DNA from: Eutreptiella sp. 'Long Island Sound 2002'
Lineage: Eukaryota > Euglenozoa > Euglenophyceae > Eutreptiales > Eutreptiaceae
Reading direction: 5' to 3'
Assembly: GCA_964036045.1 (NCBI GenBank)
Contig: OZ038382.1
Coordinates: 86,351,795-86,415,794, forward strand
Length of the DNA stretch: 64,000 bases
Positions 10,737 through 20,587 of the stretch are shown in pieces; the first letter of the stretch is position 1, and the number at the start of each line of letters is the position of its first letter. Both the position numbers and the translations under genes were made by a program. Under the pieces are notes generated by a model, which searched no databases, was not told where the DNA came from, and saw only the letters and a list, made by a program, of their open reading frames with translations.

Positions 10737-10758
10737 AGGGGGGGAATGAGAAGCGGAG
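10737..10758 (+). promoter_or_regulatory. Element B polypurine tract
   Basis: A purine run, GGGGGGGAATGAGAAGCGGAG apart from one C, lies directly before TGTTATGAAGC. A PPT immediately 5' of a TG dinucleotide marks the start of a 3' LTR in Ty3/gypsy elements, and this one follows the pol gene at the expected distance. Confidence 0.65.
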
Positions 10759-11647
10759 TGTTATGAAGCAAGTTGTGTCCAACCTTTCTGGGGACAAGCG
10801 TGCCCACAGTTAGAACCCCTGACTGGTCCAGACCCATTGGGTTCTACCCTTCCTTACAGGGTTACCATACCCCTAAGTGTGCTACGTATGTCTGTATGTG
10901 TCTCACGTCACTCCCCGGCGTGGCTCCTGGAGCCCGGGCTTTGCTGACGTCGGACCGATGGTCCTAATCAGGTACTATTACCACTCCAATGGCGCCCAGT
11001 TTCTGTGCTGACGCCTATCCTTTGGGGGAAGACGGCAAAAGCCCTACCTACTAGAGGGGAGCGGTGGCCAAGTGTGCTAAGGGCATGCAAAACGCCCATT
11101 TTTCTAAAGACCAAAAGCTAACGCACTCTCCTGCCCACGAGGAAAAGCACGCGGGACAGGAGACACCACTACACTACACTCACTAACGCCAACACCAGCC
11201 TTTTAAGGCAGGGTGAGCACAACCGCACGCAGTCCCTGCCAGGCTTGCTGACCCTAACCCCCACCCACGCTACTGGGTGGCCATGACAAAGAGGTCTTGG
11301 GCCCTATTGGCCCTCCTGTGAAATTGCAAGAGAACACAGCGCCGCTAGGCAACTGTGGCCTGCCAGGGACTCCCTCGCGCGTTTCCCTGACAGGCTTGGA
11401 GGGAAGGAGTGCCGTGTGCACAGCGTGTAGTAGGGGTTGTCCATGAAGAAGTCGTTCTCTGACCCAATTTGTTTGTTTGATATGTGCCCTTTTTAGCTTG
11501 GGCAGAATAATCCAAAGTCGCCGAAGGCCACTGCTGCTGCACCAATCACCCTAACTTTGCCCACCTTTAAACGGAGGCGGATGAGACCTGGTTAGCGGCT
11601 GAGGAACCAAGCCAGCCTCCACGTCTTATACACTTCTCAGGCTGACC

Positions 11648-11654
11648 TATAAAA
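11648..11654 (+). promoter_or_regulatory. TATA box in the element B LTR
   Basis: TATAAAA follows ACC at the end of a GC-rich stretch and lies about 890 bp into the LTR. It is the best TATA match in the region and precedes the hairpin at 11696 by about 45 bases, so transcription could start near 11675-11685. Confidence 0.4.
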
Positions 11655-11695
11655 CGCTGTCCTCTAACGAGGCTGCAAGCAAGCAAGCTTAAGGA

Positions 11696-11729
11696 CTCCG
11701 CCCGTTGTCGTATAGAACGTAGGGCGGAG
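11696..11729 (+). repeat. Perfect 8-bp stem hairpin in the element B LTR
   Basis: CTCCGCCC (11696-11703) pairs with GGGCGGAG (11722-11729) around an 18-base loop. The stem extends by two more pairs after one mismatch. Just downstream of the TATA box it would sit near the 5' end of the element RNA. Confidence 0.5.
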
Positions 11730-12498
11730 CCCTGGGTAGCCTAAAAAAGGGTTCTACCGCGTGCACAGCTCGTGGCCTACATCCCTCTAATGCATTGTGC
11801 GTATGCAGGGAAGGGAGACAGTACACAGCCATTGTTCTTCCCAATTTAACCCACAACAACCAATCATAGCGTGACTCAACCAGGAGGTGAGCTCCTCCTT
11901 GGCTTACCTACCCTACTCACCACGCACCATGTGAATGCAGAAAGGAGCACGAACGCAATAACAACCCTAAGCGTTTAAACAACGCTACGACGAGTTGTAA
12001 ACAACCCTAAGCAATTCATGCATCCTGTGTCATGCATGCCCTTCTTACCTTATTTCCTACAGAAGAAGGAAGGGAATCGCGAGCAACTGCACAGCGCAAA
12101 ACAAGCCTAAGCGTTCTCAAGCAACCCTATTTTAGCGCTACGGCAACACGAGCACGAGCAAGCACCTTTCTTTCTCACCTGTGAAGAGAAGAGAAGGGTG
12201 GATTGGGGCACAGGGAAAGCGCCACAACGTGTGAATGCCTGGATTAGGCACATGCATCGCGACCACAGCGCACTCAATAACCCTACGTGCGCGCTGCGTG
12301 CTCCGTTCATTTCGCATACCTTTCATCTCAGTTTTGACCTCTGCAAAGCAAAGAAAGTGAATGCCCGAACTTCCAAGGAAAGCAACGATGACAACCCTAG
12401 CGTTTTAACGAGGCAACTACCACAAAGGCAATGCATGCGTGTGACATGACACTAGCATACCTGAGAGGTGGGTTTTTTTTGTTGCACTGTGTGTCCCC

Positions 12499-12528
12499 GC
12501 GTTAACCCTGGGGCACCGGGGGTAACGC
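12499..12528 (+). repeat. Imperfect hairpin flanked by a 12-bp direct repeat
   Basis: GCGTTAACCC and GGGGGTAACGC form a stem with one bulged base. The 12-mer CTGAGAGGTGGG lies on both sides, at 12461-12472 and 12528-12539, with a run of eight T between the first copy and the hairpin. Confidence 0.4.
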
Positions 12529-12826
12529 TGAGAGGTGGGCCGTCCACCTGCTCTGTTGTTTAGGGTTCTGTTGAATACTTTTTCCTAAAGTTTATAACAT
12601 TTTCGAGGCAACTGTGCAAAAATTTCTTTTAAAAGCTTTAATACCTTCTTTCTCAGTGCCGTTTACCCTTGCGCAACTCTTTTTGGGAGTGCGCTCCTGT
12701 TGCGCTTGTCTTCGACTTTAGGTTTTAGTCTAGAAATGGCGATTTGTAACGTCGTTTTGTCAATTTTTAGCGATTGGACTTCTTAAATCGCTACCCCTTT
12801 GGCTAAACCACAGGATTAACTCCCTG

Positions 12827-12830
12827 TTGG
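12827..12830 (+). repeat. Target-site duplication of element D, left copy (TTGG)
   Basis: TTGG directly precedes the 5' LTR and directly follows the 3' LTR (30011-30014). Ty3/gypsy integrases usually give 4-5 bp duplications. Confidence 0.8.
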
Positions 12831-15774
12831 TGAAGCGGTACCCAGAACCCCATGGCCAGGTTACGGCATACAACCGGTCTCCGGTCCACTAACCCCATGT
12901 ACGGCGTGTTCCGTGCCGTGAAGCCCCGCATCGGCAACCGATGCACCGCCAGCGGAGATTTGTGTATCAGAATATCAGGAATCAACAGGGTTTTATTTTC
13001 ATATTGTTTCCGTCAATTTTTACGCTTCCGTTCTGATACTCACTGTTTTGACTGCTGGCGGTTGGTTCGCGACTTTACCGTAACCGCCAGTTTAACTGTT
13101 TATAATGGATATTTTAACGCTATCCGTCACGAAGGCTCCAAAGACGCCAGGAACTGCATGGATGCTTCCGCAATTTTCATAATTAATACTCGCAATTTTA
13201 ATCCGAATTTTTCAGGATGTCGAAATCGGATTTTCGACTTCGACATCCCCGCACTTGATTTGACCTCTTTCGAGTGGACCTACGTGCTTCCCTATGCACG
13301 AATCAACTTCCCTTTTATCTTGCCCTCCATTTGACTCAGAGATATGGGCAAAACAAAGTTGCTTCGTGAGGCCACTTGTGAGGGTCATATCTCGTGCCGC
13401 TTGCGAGTATTGACGATAAGGAAACGTGGGATGTATTCACAATACTCCCGACGTAATTTAGGAAGCTTCATATGCCTTGCGTTTCTACACATGCGCGCTA
13501 GTGTAATGGATCATGGTCAAGAGGGTAGAGTTTGCGTTATAGCTCTATGGCCATGATATTGCGCGCGTTAAGATAACTTTCGAGTGTAGCGCGCAAGTGT
13601 TGGTGTTGCATAGGAACTCTCCTTGAGTTCCTATGAGCAATTGACACAAAGTTATGCCCTTGGAGGGGCATGACATATCGTGGTGGGAGCTACCTTTTTG
13701 GGCAATATGTGGTATGTGCCATGTGTTGTGTTGCGTGCCCATTTGGCGGGTCCATTACTCCAAGCCAAGCCCGCCAATGGACCTCATATTGTGCAAGCCC
13801 CTTCTCCATACTCCCTACGGTCAATTGCAAGCCTAACCTTCGTGAAGGGAAGCTTGTGTGGTGAACCCGAAGCGATGCGTTGGGAGCAAGGTGTGTATTT
13901 TGCAATTTTCCATATTTTCATGTGCCAACTTGGGAAGCAGCGCTCGTAACCTTTCAAGGCGCCCCAAGTGGAGCACATATGTGGGATCAAAGGTCATTGG
14001 TGTCAAGTCATTGTGTTTAGAAGGATTAAGTGATTGCACGATACAAGCCGAAGATATTATAATATAATTATGCACCTTTCAAGGCACTTTTGTGTGTGCT
14101 TGTGCCAATTTTGCCATTTTTGGCCCGTCATGATGTCAAGTGGCGACCGTGTATCTCAACGTTGCGCTCAATTGACATCATGACCCAAGTATGATATGAG
14201 GGTACATACTTCAGTGCCCAACATATCTTGGACCCGGCGAATAACTCCTCTTAGGCTTGGCATACCGTGGCCGCCATGTTGGCGATTTGGGACTATCCCA
14301 AATCATGGGCTCACTTGGCGACCCTGCCATTCCCAATACCGGAGGAGTTGGGCGACGCCCAAAAGATATGTTGGACCAATATGACTTGATACCAATCCTA
14401 TGGCACACTCCGGTCCGAGTCGGGCATATGCCTCATTTGCCCCAACCATGAGTGTGCGCATTTTTGGCCATTTTGAGCATTTTTCCACTCTTGCTGCCCG
14501 CCGTGCCCCATGTTCTAACCTTCGTGCACGCCGGACGCATGAACCAATGGACCATATATGACATGGGTGTTATGGGTAATGGTCCCCATGGTCCACACAC
14601 CACGTGGGCGAAGCGGAGCCGCCTTCGTTAAGGCGCTAGGCCAAATTGAGTATGGGCAATTTTGCCATTTTTGCATTTGTGGACCCAATTGGGATCGTCA
14701 CCACGCCGAGTGGCATGGAGATCTTTGAGAGCCAAGGGCACGGGAGTCTCTGTTGGACTCCCGGTGGATCACGTATGGAATGGCGGATCGGATCTCCAAG
14801 CCGGCGTGGAGATATACTATTGGGAGCACACCGAATTTTGGCTCATTTCAGGCAGCCAAAATGACCCAATTTTGGGACCCCAATTTCCCCCTTCCGTGTG
14901 GTCAATTGGCGGCCCCATTTCTCTAAGCCCATAGGGAGCCCGGACCTAAATCCAAGTTGTACACTCAGATATAAGTCCTAGGTCCTGCCTCCTACCCTGT
15001 GAGCCATTGGCCTTACCTTGGCCGGGCGAGCCACGCGTGGGAATGACGCCAATTTTGGTGATTTTGGCATCATGACCCCACTTGACTCATCCCTGTTGCC
15101 CTGATGCCGGGACCTCAGAGGGAACCAGGTTGGGTGAGGGCTCCAGGGAGTTTGTACTCGGAGGGCATAGGGTCAGTTGCCTCGTCCCTACCTCTGGCGG
15201 GTCCGGACGAGGGGTCAATTTTGGGAATTTTTGAGTTAGTTTCAGTTTGGGCTGAAACAGCCCATTTTCAGCTACCAACTCCTGGGTGATAATGGCGGGG
15301 CCATATCTCTGGCTCAGAGAGGAGTTGGGACCTGCCGTTAAGGGAGCATAGGGAGCCACTGTCGGTTGGCCTTGAAGCCCCTTGGGTCCCAGGAACTCGC
15401 CTGTGGCTGGGCGGAACACCTCTCCCATTGGCAGGGTTTCAGGGTCCGGACTGAGCAGGGCATGGGTTGTGTTTGAGCCCCCGCCCCCATCAGCCACTGA
15501 GAGGGTCGGACCTGGGATTGGGATATGAGCTGGGACTGAGTGTCTATGGTCCTGTGATGCCCTTACCCCAGTCCAGTCTTAACCCCATGTGTACATATCC
15601 TGATGTGTTGCTGTACATACTTTCGTTCCCTCTTTGCAGAGTGGCAAGGATTCTGAAACGCTTTGTCACATGACAACGCATTGATGCCCTTGTGAGCGTA
15701 GTGCTTTGCCTGCCTGCTCACTTGCGTGTGTCCACCGCAGCGTCCCGTGGCCGGCCCCCCACGGGAACGCGTCA
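12831..15774 (+). repeat. Element D 5' LTR, 2944 bp
   Basis: It starts TGAAGCGGTACCC and ends GGGAACGCGTCA, and matches 27067-30010 along its whole length with no length change. It contains a perfect 13-bp inverted repeat (14127-14184) and repeated AATTTTGCCATTTTTGG-type blocks (about 14108, 14457, 14655, 15045). A 160-codon open frame (12852-13334) occurs in both LTRs. Three of the four differences there change the amino acid, so I do not treat it as a gene. AT-rich stretches (about 13099 and 14054) could hold the core promoter, but I cannot choose between them. Confidence 0.93.
14127..14184 (+). promoter_or_regulatory. 13-bp perfect inverted repeat in the 5' LTR
   Basis: GTCATGATGTCAA (14127-14139) is the exact reverse complement of TTGACATCATGAC (14172-14184), with a 32-base loop. 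Both arms are unchanged in the 3' LTR. It could be a protein-binding dyad or an RNA hairpin. Confidence 0.6.
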
Positions 15775-16225
15775 AAAGCGTTTCACCGCCGCGGGGTTAC
15801 CCAACCCTCGCGTGCCACTCGGGGCCACCAACCCCGAGCAGCGCGTCGCAGCAGCGCGGCGCAGCTCGCAGCTCGCAGCGCAGCGCAGCGTCCCGCAGCG
15901 CAGCGCAGCGGCTCGCAGCGCCACTCAGCGACAGCGCCGAGTTCGTCACGGAGCCCGCAGCGCCGTCCAGAGCACCGCCCTGACCGCGCAGCAGCCGTGA
16001 AAGAGGTGCACAGACCAGGACTCCTGCATCAGCCCCATCGGCCGACCCGGAGTCCCATCGGCCGACCAGCAAGGCCGCGTCAACCACCTCCACAACCACC
16101 GGCTGACCAGCACCAGCCGCACTTCCAATCCAGTGCTACAGCACCCTCCTCAACAACCACAACCAGTTCGTTGAGTTGAACAAGTGCACGTCAAGGACCT
16201 CAAGACCAACAACGCCCCCGCTGCC
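15775..16225 (+). other. Element D leader between 5' LTR and ORF1
   Basis: About 450 GC-rich bases. No TGG-type primer-binding site follows the LTR: the first bases are AAAGCGTTTCACCGCCGCGG and there is no TGG in the first 90. The middle (about 15838-15940) is a run of GCAGCGCAGC-like short repeats. A CTCGGGG...CCCCGAG inverted repeat lies near 15817-15838. Confidence 0.6.
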
Positions 16226-17842
16226 ATGGTGAATTGGCAAGAAGCGGGTAGGAGGTGGCCGCAGCCCCACCCCCATGTGGCGCGCCTGCTGCGCGGATTG
16301 CTGTGGGACCAGCAATACCGCTACAGCAATCCCCAATGCGAAGGCGGCATGCCCGGGAGCTTCGAGCTCCGGGAGCACATGGGGGAGGACCGCCTGCGGG
16401 CAGTGGAGGAGTGGCTGCGGGCGGAAGGGTACGAGTACCGCTTCCGCCGCAAGCGCTGGAGGACGTGGACCCGGCCGGACAGGCCCGGCGAAGGGCTGCG
16501 CCCCGACGGGATTGAGGAGGACGAGGACCCCAACGCCTACCCGTCGGGCGCCTCGATCAACGTCTCCCTGTGGGACGTGATCGAGAAGAAGTTCCCGGAA
16601 CCGGGAAGCGAGCGCAGGCTGCAGGGCAGCAGCAGCGCGTCTCTGGGGACGGAGAAGCGGTCCGCCGGGGACAAGAAGAGGGACCGGAGGTGGCGGGAGT
16701 ACCAGGAGTCCCTGGCTGCCGAAGCCGCCCAAGGCGCCAAGGGCGGAACCCCAGCCCCCAGTCCCCAACGGCCCAATGGTGGACACCACCCCGGCTCCAC
16801 CACCCTTGGCGACTACATCCAAGTCGCCAAGCAGACCCAGGCCAAGCCCCGTTCGCTGCTCCTGAAGGCCCGGCAGGCCTCAGCAGGCCCCAGCAGCGAC
16901 ATCGAGTCGGCCCACCGCGGGAGGACGCCGGCCGACCAGGCCAGCTCCAGCAGCAGCGTCGCTCCCGAAAGGGACGTGGCGCGCGCCTGTGAGCGCGCCT
17001 GTGGGGTGCCCTGCAACCGTCGGGTTGCCCGGCAACGGGCCAAGCAGTACAGCGCTGCCGTGGAGGGCGCCGCCGGCATCGCCCAGGAGGAGGCTGCGCA
17101 GTGGGCGCATGGCATGGCCATCCACACCCAGACCGTGGCGGCCATCGCGGCTGGACTCACGGCCGTAGCCGCCCATGGGGCAGCGACTGCCCAGGTCAAC
17201 GGTGAGTTGGCGGCAGCCGACGAGGAAGCCCGCCTGACGCAGGAGGCCATTGCCTGCAAGGAGGCCGAGGTGAAGGCGCTGGGGGAGGCGCTTGCCCAAG
17301 AGAGGGCAAAGAAGGAGGCGGAGGAAAGGGCCCACGCCGAAGCGACGGCTAAGGCCCAGGAGGATGCCGCCAAGAAGGAAGCCATCGAGGCCGCGCGACG
17401 GAAGGTCGCTGAGGAGAAGGCCAAGACGGAGGCGGAGCTGGCGGCGTTGGAGGCGCAGAAGGCGCAGCTGCTGCAGGCCCGGGAAGCCGAGGCGGCTCGT
17501 GCTCGGGAAGAGGCCGAAGCGCGAGCTGCCGCAGCCACCGCCGCCGCAATGGAGGAGGCAGAGGCCAAACTCCGCCACGAGACTCCCCCGGGAGGATCGC
17601 GAGTGGAGACCCTTCGAAGGCTTTTCGAAGGGGACGCCTCCTCCAGGATGAAGCTGGATGAGGCGGACACGGGCAGCAGTGGGAGCGGTAGCACCACCGC
17701 CCGTCGACGGAGGAAGGGCAAGGGGAAGACCCCCGAGAGGCCGCGGAGGCCAGCGGGTGGGCACCCCCACGACAGTGACCCCTTCTTCACCGCCAGTGAC
17801 GGGGATGAACGAGGCCGTCAACATCGCCAAGTGGTGGCTTGA
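16226..17842 (+). CDS. Element D ORF1: coiled-coil protein of unknown function, 538 aa
   Basis: The ATG at 16226 has an ideal context (GCCATGG) and starts MVNWQEAGRRWPQP. The N-terminal 130 residues are basic and aromatic-rich (LLRGLLWDQQYRY, FRRKRWRTW). A low-complexity Ser/Pro/Gln linker follows. Residues about 325-450 are an almost uninterrupted Ala/Glu/Lys/Arg helix (EERAHAEATAKAQEDAAKK), a strong coiled coil. A basic KGKGKTPERPRRP tail leads to TGA 17840-17842. The protein matches no retroelement domain I know. The next ORF (gag) begins 27 bases later in the same frame with no other stop between, so it could be an N-terminal gag extension made by reinitiation or readthrough. A role in particle assembly or RNA binding is a guess from its coiled coil and charge. 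Confidence 0.75.
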   Translation: MVNWQEAGRRWPQPHPHVARLLRGLLWDQQYRYSNPQCEGGMPGSFELREHMGEDRLRAVEEWLRAEGYEYRFRRKRWRTWTRPDRPGEGLRPDGIEEDEDPNAYPSGASINVSLWDVIEKKFPEPGSERRLQGSSSASLGTEKRSAGDKKRDRRWREYQESLAAEAAQGAKGGTPAPSPQRPNGGHHPGSTTLGDYIQVAKQTQAKPRSLLLKARQASAGPSSDIESAHRGRTPADQASSSSSVAPERDVARACERACGVPCNRRVARQRAKQYSAAVEGAAGIAQEEAAQWAHGMAIHTQTVAAIAAGLTAVAAHGAATAQVNGELAAADEEARLTQEAIACKEAEVKALGEALAQERAKKEAEERAHAEATAKAQEDAAKKEAIEAARRKVAEEKAKTEAELAALEAQKAQLLQAREAEAARAREEAEARAAAATAAAMEEAEAKLRHETPPGGSRVETLRRLFEGDASSRMKLDEADTGSSGSGSTTARRRRKGKGKTPERPRRPAGGHPHDSDPFFTASDGDERGRQHRQVVA

Positions 17843-17869
17843 ACGGGCGGAGGTGGCGGAGACGTCCCC

Positions 17870-20554
17870 ATGGAAGGTGAGGATGAGGATCCCCCTCCTC
17901 CCTACCGGAGCTCCGAGTCCTCCGTGACCGAGACGCCCAGGTGGGGCGACATGGACGAAGATGACGACATGGAGTTCGGCATCACGAGGAGGCGCCCATC
18001 CTCGGACCCACCGAGGCGACCCGGCGGAGACCCACCGGGACCCCCTGGCGGAGGACCTTCAGGACCCCCTGGAGGACGCCCACCAAGTGGACCCCCTGGA
18101 GGCGGACCACCGGGCGGGGGAGGACCCCCTGGACCGGGCGGACCCGGCGGAGGCCCTCCTGGAGGACCCCCTGGGGACCCCGGCGACCCACCAGGGAACG
18201 GTGACCCGGATGCCACCTGGCGGTGGATTGTCTACCTCCGCAGGAGAGTCCAGTTGCTCGAGCTGGAGGTAGACACGGGCAAGAGCGAGATGGCTCGCAT
18301 CTCCACGGTCGCCGCGCGCGCGCAGAAGGACTTGGACATCGCCAGGGCCGAGACCAAGTCGCTGACCAACGTCGTCAGCGGCCTGCAGGAGAGGCTGGAC
18401 GCGCTGGAAGCCCGTGGGAACGTCGGCAGCGACCACCCACCCCTGGAGTCTGGCTCGTCGGACGACGGCTGGGGACCCGGACCAGGTCCAGGCAGACCCC
18501 ACGCCCCCGGCGGAACCCCCAGGAGTCGCCCCAGCGCCAGTGCCCCCTCTCTCACCGCCCCCTCTCACCACAGCGCGGGCCGCCGCAACGAGCGCGTGCC
18601 GCCCGGCAGTGGCAGTGAGGAATGGCGCGATGAGTGGCTCAGCGCGGACTACCACAACCGCCGTGCTCCACCGCGGACGCCTGTACGCCCCCGACGCCCG
18701 CCACCAGCCCCGGTGCCAATCCCCAGGGCTGGAGGACGTTATGGTGGACTCAGGGATGAGGTCCCCAGAGGAGACGTGGAGTGGGACGTCGGCGAAGGTG
18801 AGGACCTGGACCTGGACCTGGACCTGGAGGAGTTCGACATCAGCCCGCCGCGTGGTGTACGACGGGAGGCCGCTGAACGCAGCCGCCGGCGCCGTGATGA
18901 GGATGCATACATGGATGCAGTACGGCGTGAACATTTCGGTTCAGCGTACGTGGAGGAACCGCGGCGTGGCCACAGGGATTCCATGGAGGAGATGGACGTG
19001 GCGGCCGTGGGAGTCCGTGGGCGAGGCCGATGGGAACCTCGGTCGACCTCGCGGCCGGCGTTCATGGTCTCTAAGGCTGCGGACGCCGCCGTGTGGGAAG
19101 ACTTGAAGGACATCAAGCCCCCCATGTACGATGGCAACCCCCTCAACCTCGACCGCTTCTTGGAGAAGCTGGACGATTGGGGGCTGACCGTCACTGAAGA
19201 CCTGCCTCCCGCTGATGCGGAGAAGTATGTCTTCAAACGGTTCAGGTACCGCCTGCCGGAAGTGCTCGGAGAGCTATACTTCATGGCGACCAAGGAGGGG
19301 AAAATCAAGACCCTCAAGGAAGCCAAGAAGTGGCTCAACGAGCAGGAGCGGGTGAACGCTCCGCAGGTGGCGGCCAAGCGCTGGAAGTCCATTAAGCTTG
19401 AGCATGATGGACGGGAGATCCGCCTACGAGAGTGGCGAGACTTCCGAGGGAAATACACCCTCTTCCGCCGCAACGTGGAGGACTGGAACGAGGGTGACGA
19501 GCAGGCTCGCCTGCTCTCCATGCTGCCGGAAGCATGGATCAAAAGGGTCACCAAGGAGGAATCCAAGCGGGCCAAGTCCAACCACACGGTCAAGATGATG
19601 CTCCCCAAGGAGTATCATACGAACGTGGTGTCTTGGGCGAAGAAGAACGTGGCCCGGGATGTCAAACGGCACTCCCTGCGGAACGCTCTTCTCATCACCG
19701 TCTCGGGCGATCGCGAGAAGACCGCGATGTGGCGCCTTGACGATTGTGAGTTGAGCGGCCAGACCATCCGTCTGCAGCCCATCCCGGCGCGGATGAGCTG
19801 CGACGAGATCCTGGAGTGGGTTGGCGAGGAAGTACTCAAGGAGTACCGAAACCTCCACCACACCCGCGGGTTGAGGCCCGGCGACCGCGACGTCAACTAC
19901 GTTGGCGAGGGACCTGGCGGGGAATCTGCCATGGACCCAGCGGGAGCCGGCGGCGATGAGACTCTCGTCGACGATGACGACGACGATGAGCCCGCCGAAG
20001 TGGCCGTTTGTGCCTTCGTGGCCAGGAACCTGAACACGGGGAGCAAGCCGGGAAACTGGAAGCCCCTGCAGCAGGGTTGGAAGAAGCAGGAGAAGAGGGA
20101 CCCTCGCCGCATTGGCGACCCTCCGCTGTCCTTTGGGGAGTTCATACGAGCTCACCCTCAGGGCTGTTTCGTGTGTTATGGGAGGAAGAAAGGCTTCAAC
20201 CATGACCACCGAACATGCCCCGTCCACAAGGCCGACACGGAGGCTTACAAGAAATCGCACGGGTCGAAGAAGCGTGCGCCCGCGGGTATCCGGGAAGCCA
20301 AAATCGAGGTCGATAAGGACGAGCTGGCCAAGCTGATGTCGTCGGTGGGGACCGAGTTGGCCAAGGAGATCCACGAGATCAAGCGGAACTGGGTCCCCAG
20401 GTCGGACAACAAGAACAAGGAGAACAACCAGAATGACCAGAACAAGGACAAGGACAAGAAGGGTAAAGGAGGAGGTAAAGGGGGAAGAAAGAAGGGCGTC
20501 AACGACGTTGAGGCCGAGGAGAACACCCCCTCTTCCACAACCGACGCCCCCTAG
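17870..20554 (+). CDS. gag: Element D Gag, 894 aa
   Basis: Starts at ATG 17870 (CCCCATGGAAGG). Domains: an acidic start; a collagen-like Pro/Gly region at residues about 44-110 made of GGPPG-type units; a heptad coiled coil at about 117-184; Pro/Ser/Arg-rich linkers; a capsid-like helical region at about 404-670 (from DAAVWEDLKDIKPPMYDGN); a D/E run near 705; a Cys/His motif at about 766-787 (CFVCYGRKKGFNHDHRTC), which is zinc-knuckle-like but with longer spacing than C-x2-C-x4-H-x4-C; and a very basic Asn/Lys/Gly C-terminus suited to RNA binding. It ends at a single TAG, 20552-20554. Pol continues in the same frame after it, so a Gag-Pol fusion by UAG readthrough is likely. Confidence 0.85.
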   Translation: MEGEDEDPPPPYRSSESSVTETPRWGDMDEDDDMEFGITRRRPSSDPPRRPGGDPPGPPGGGPSGPPGGRPPSGPPGGGPPGGGGPPGPGGPGGGPPGGPPGDPGDPPGNGDPDATWRWIVYLRRRVQLLELEVDTGKSEMARISTVAARAQKDLDIARAETKSLTNVVSGLQERLDALEARGNVGSDHPPLESGSSDDGWGPGPGPGRPHAPGGTPRSRPSASAPSLTAPSHHSAGRRNERVPPGSGSEEWRDEWLSADYHNRRAPPRTPVRPRRPPPAPVPIPRAGGRYGGLRDEVPRGDVEWDVGEGEDLDLDLDLEEFDISPPRGVRREAAERSRRRRDEDAYMDAVRREHFGSAYVEEPRRGHRDSMEEMDVAAVGVRGRGRWEPRSTSRPAFMVSKAADAAVWEDLKDIKPPMYDGNPLNLDRFLEKLDDWGLTVTEDLPPADAEKYVFKRFRYRLPEVLGELYFMATKEGKIKTLKEAKKWLNEQERVNAPQVAAKRWKSIKLEHDGREIRLREWRDFRGKYTLFRRNVEDWNEGDEQARLLSMLPEAWIKRVTKEESKRAKSNHTVKMMLPKEYHTNVVSWAKKNVARDVKRHSLRNALLITVSGDREKTAMWRLDDCELSGQTIRLQPIPARMSCDEILEWVGEEVLKEYRNLHHTRGLRPGDRDVNYVGEGPGGESAMDPAGAGGDETLVDDDDDDEPAEVAVCAFVARNLNTGSKPGNWKPLQQGWKKQEKRDPRRIGDPPLSFGEFIRAHPQGCFVCYGRKKGFNHDHRTCPVHKADTEAYKKSHGSKKRAPAGIREAKIEVDKDELAKLMSSVGTELAKEIHEIKRNWVPRSDNKNKENNQNDQNKDKDKKGKGGGKGGRKKGVNDVEAEENTPSSTTDAP

Positions 20555-20587
20555 CGGAGCCCCTGCAGCCAAGGGCCCCAGCTAGGG
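20549..20587 (+). promoter_or_regulatory. Candidate readthrough signal at the gag stop
   Basis: The gag TAG (20552-20554) lies inside CCCTAGC (20549-20555), which pairs perfectly with GCTAGGG (20581-20587). The stop is followed by CGGAGC. UAG or UGA followed by CGG is one of the recognised leaky-stop contexts in viral readthrough. The frame from 20555 stays open into pol, and pol has no in-frame ATG near its N-terminus. Confidence 0.6.

Larger units (their letters stand above)
10759..12830 (+). repeat. Element B 3' LTR, left part (interrupted by element D)
   Basis: The segment starts TGTTATGAAGC right after the PPT and has no coding signal. It has a TATA-like box (11648-11654), a strong hairpin (11696-11729) and, at about 11950-12450, spaced copies of AACCCTAAGC-like motifs. 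At 12830 it is cut by element D. Its continuation should be to the right of 30014, but with no 5' LTR in the window its far end cannot be fixed. Calling it an LTR rests on position, the PPT and promoter-like features. Confidence 0.5.

Noticed and set aside
12852-13334. 160-codon frame in the 5' LTR, repeated at 27088-27570
   Set aside because: Three of four differences between the copies are amino-acid changes, it lies in the LTR 5' end, and it has no recognisable domain.
16813-17830. Minus-strand frames of 316-325 codons opposite element D ORF1
   Set aside because: Shadow of the Ala/Glu-rich coiled-coil ORF on the plus strand, whose position, Kozak start and context are better.
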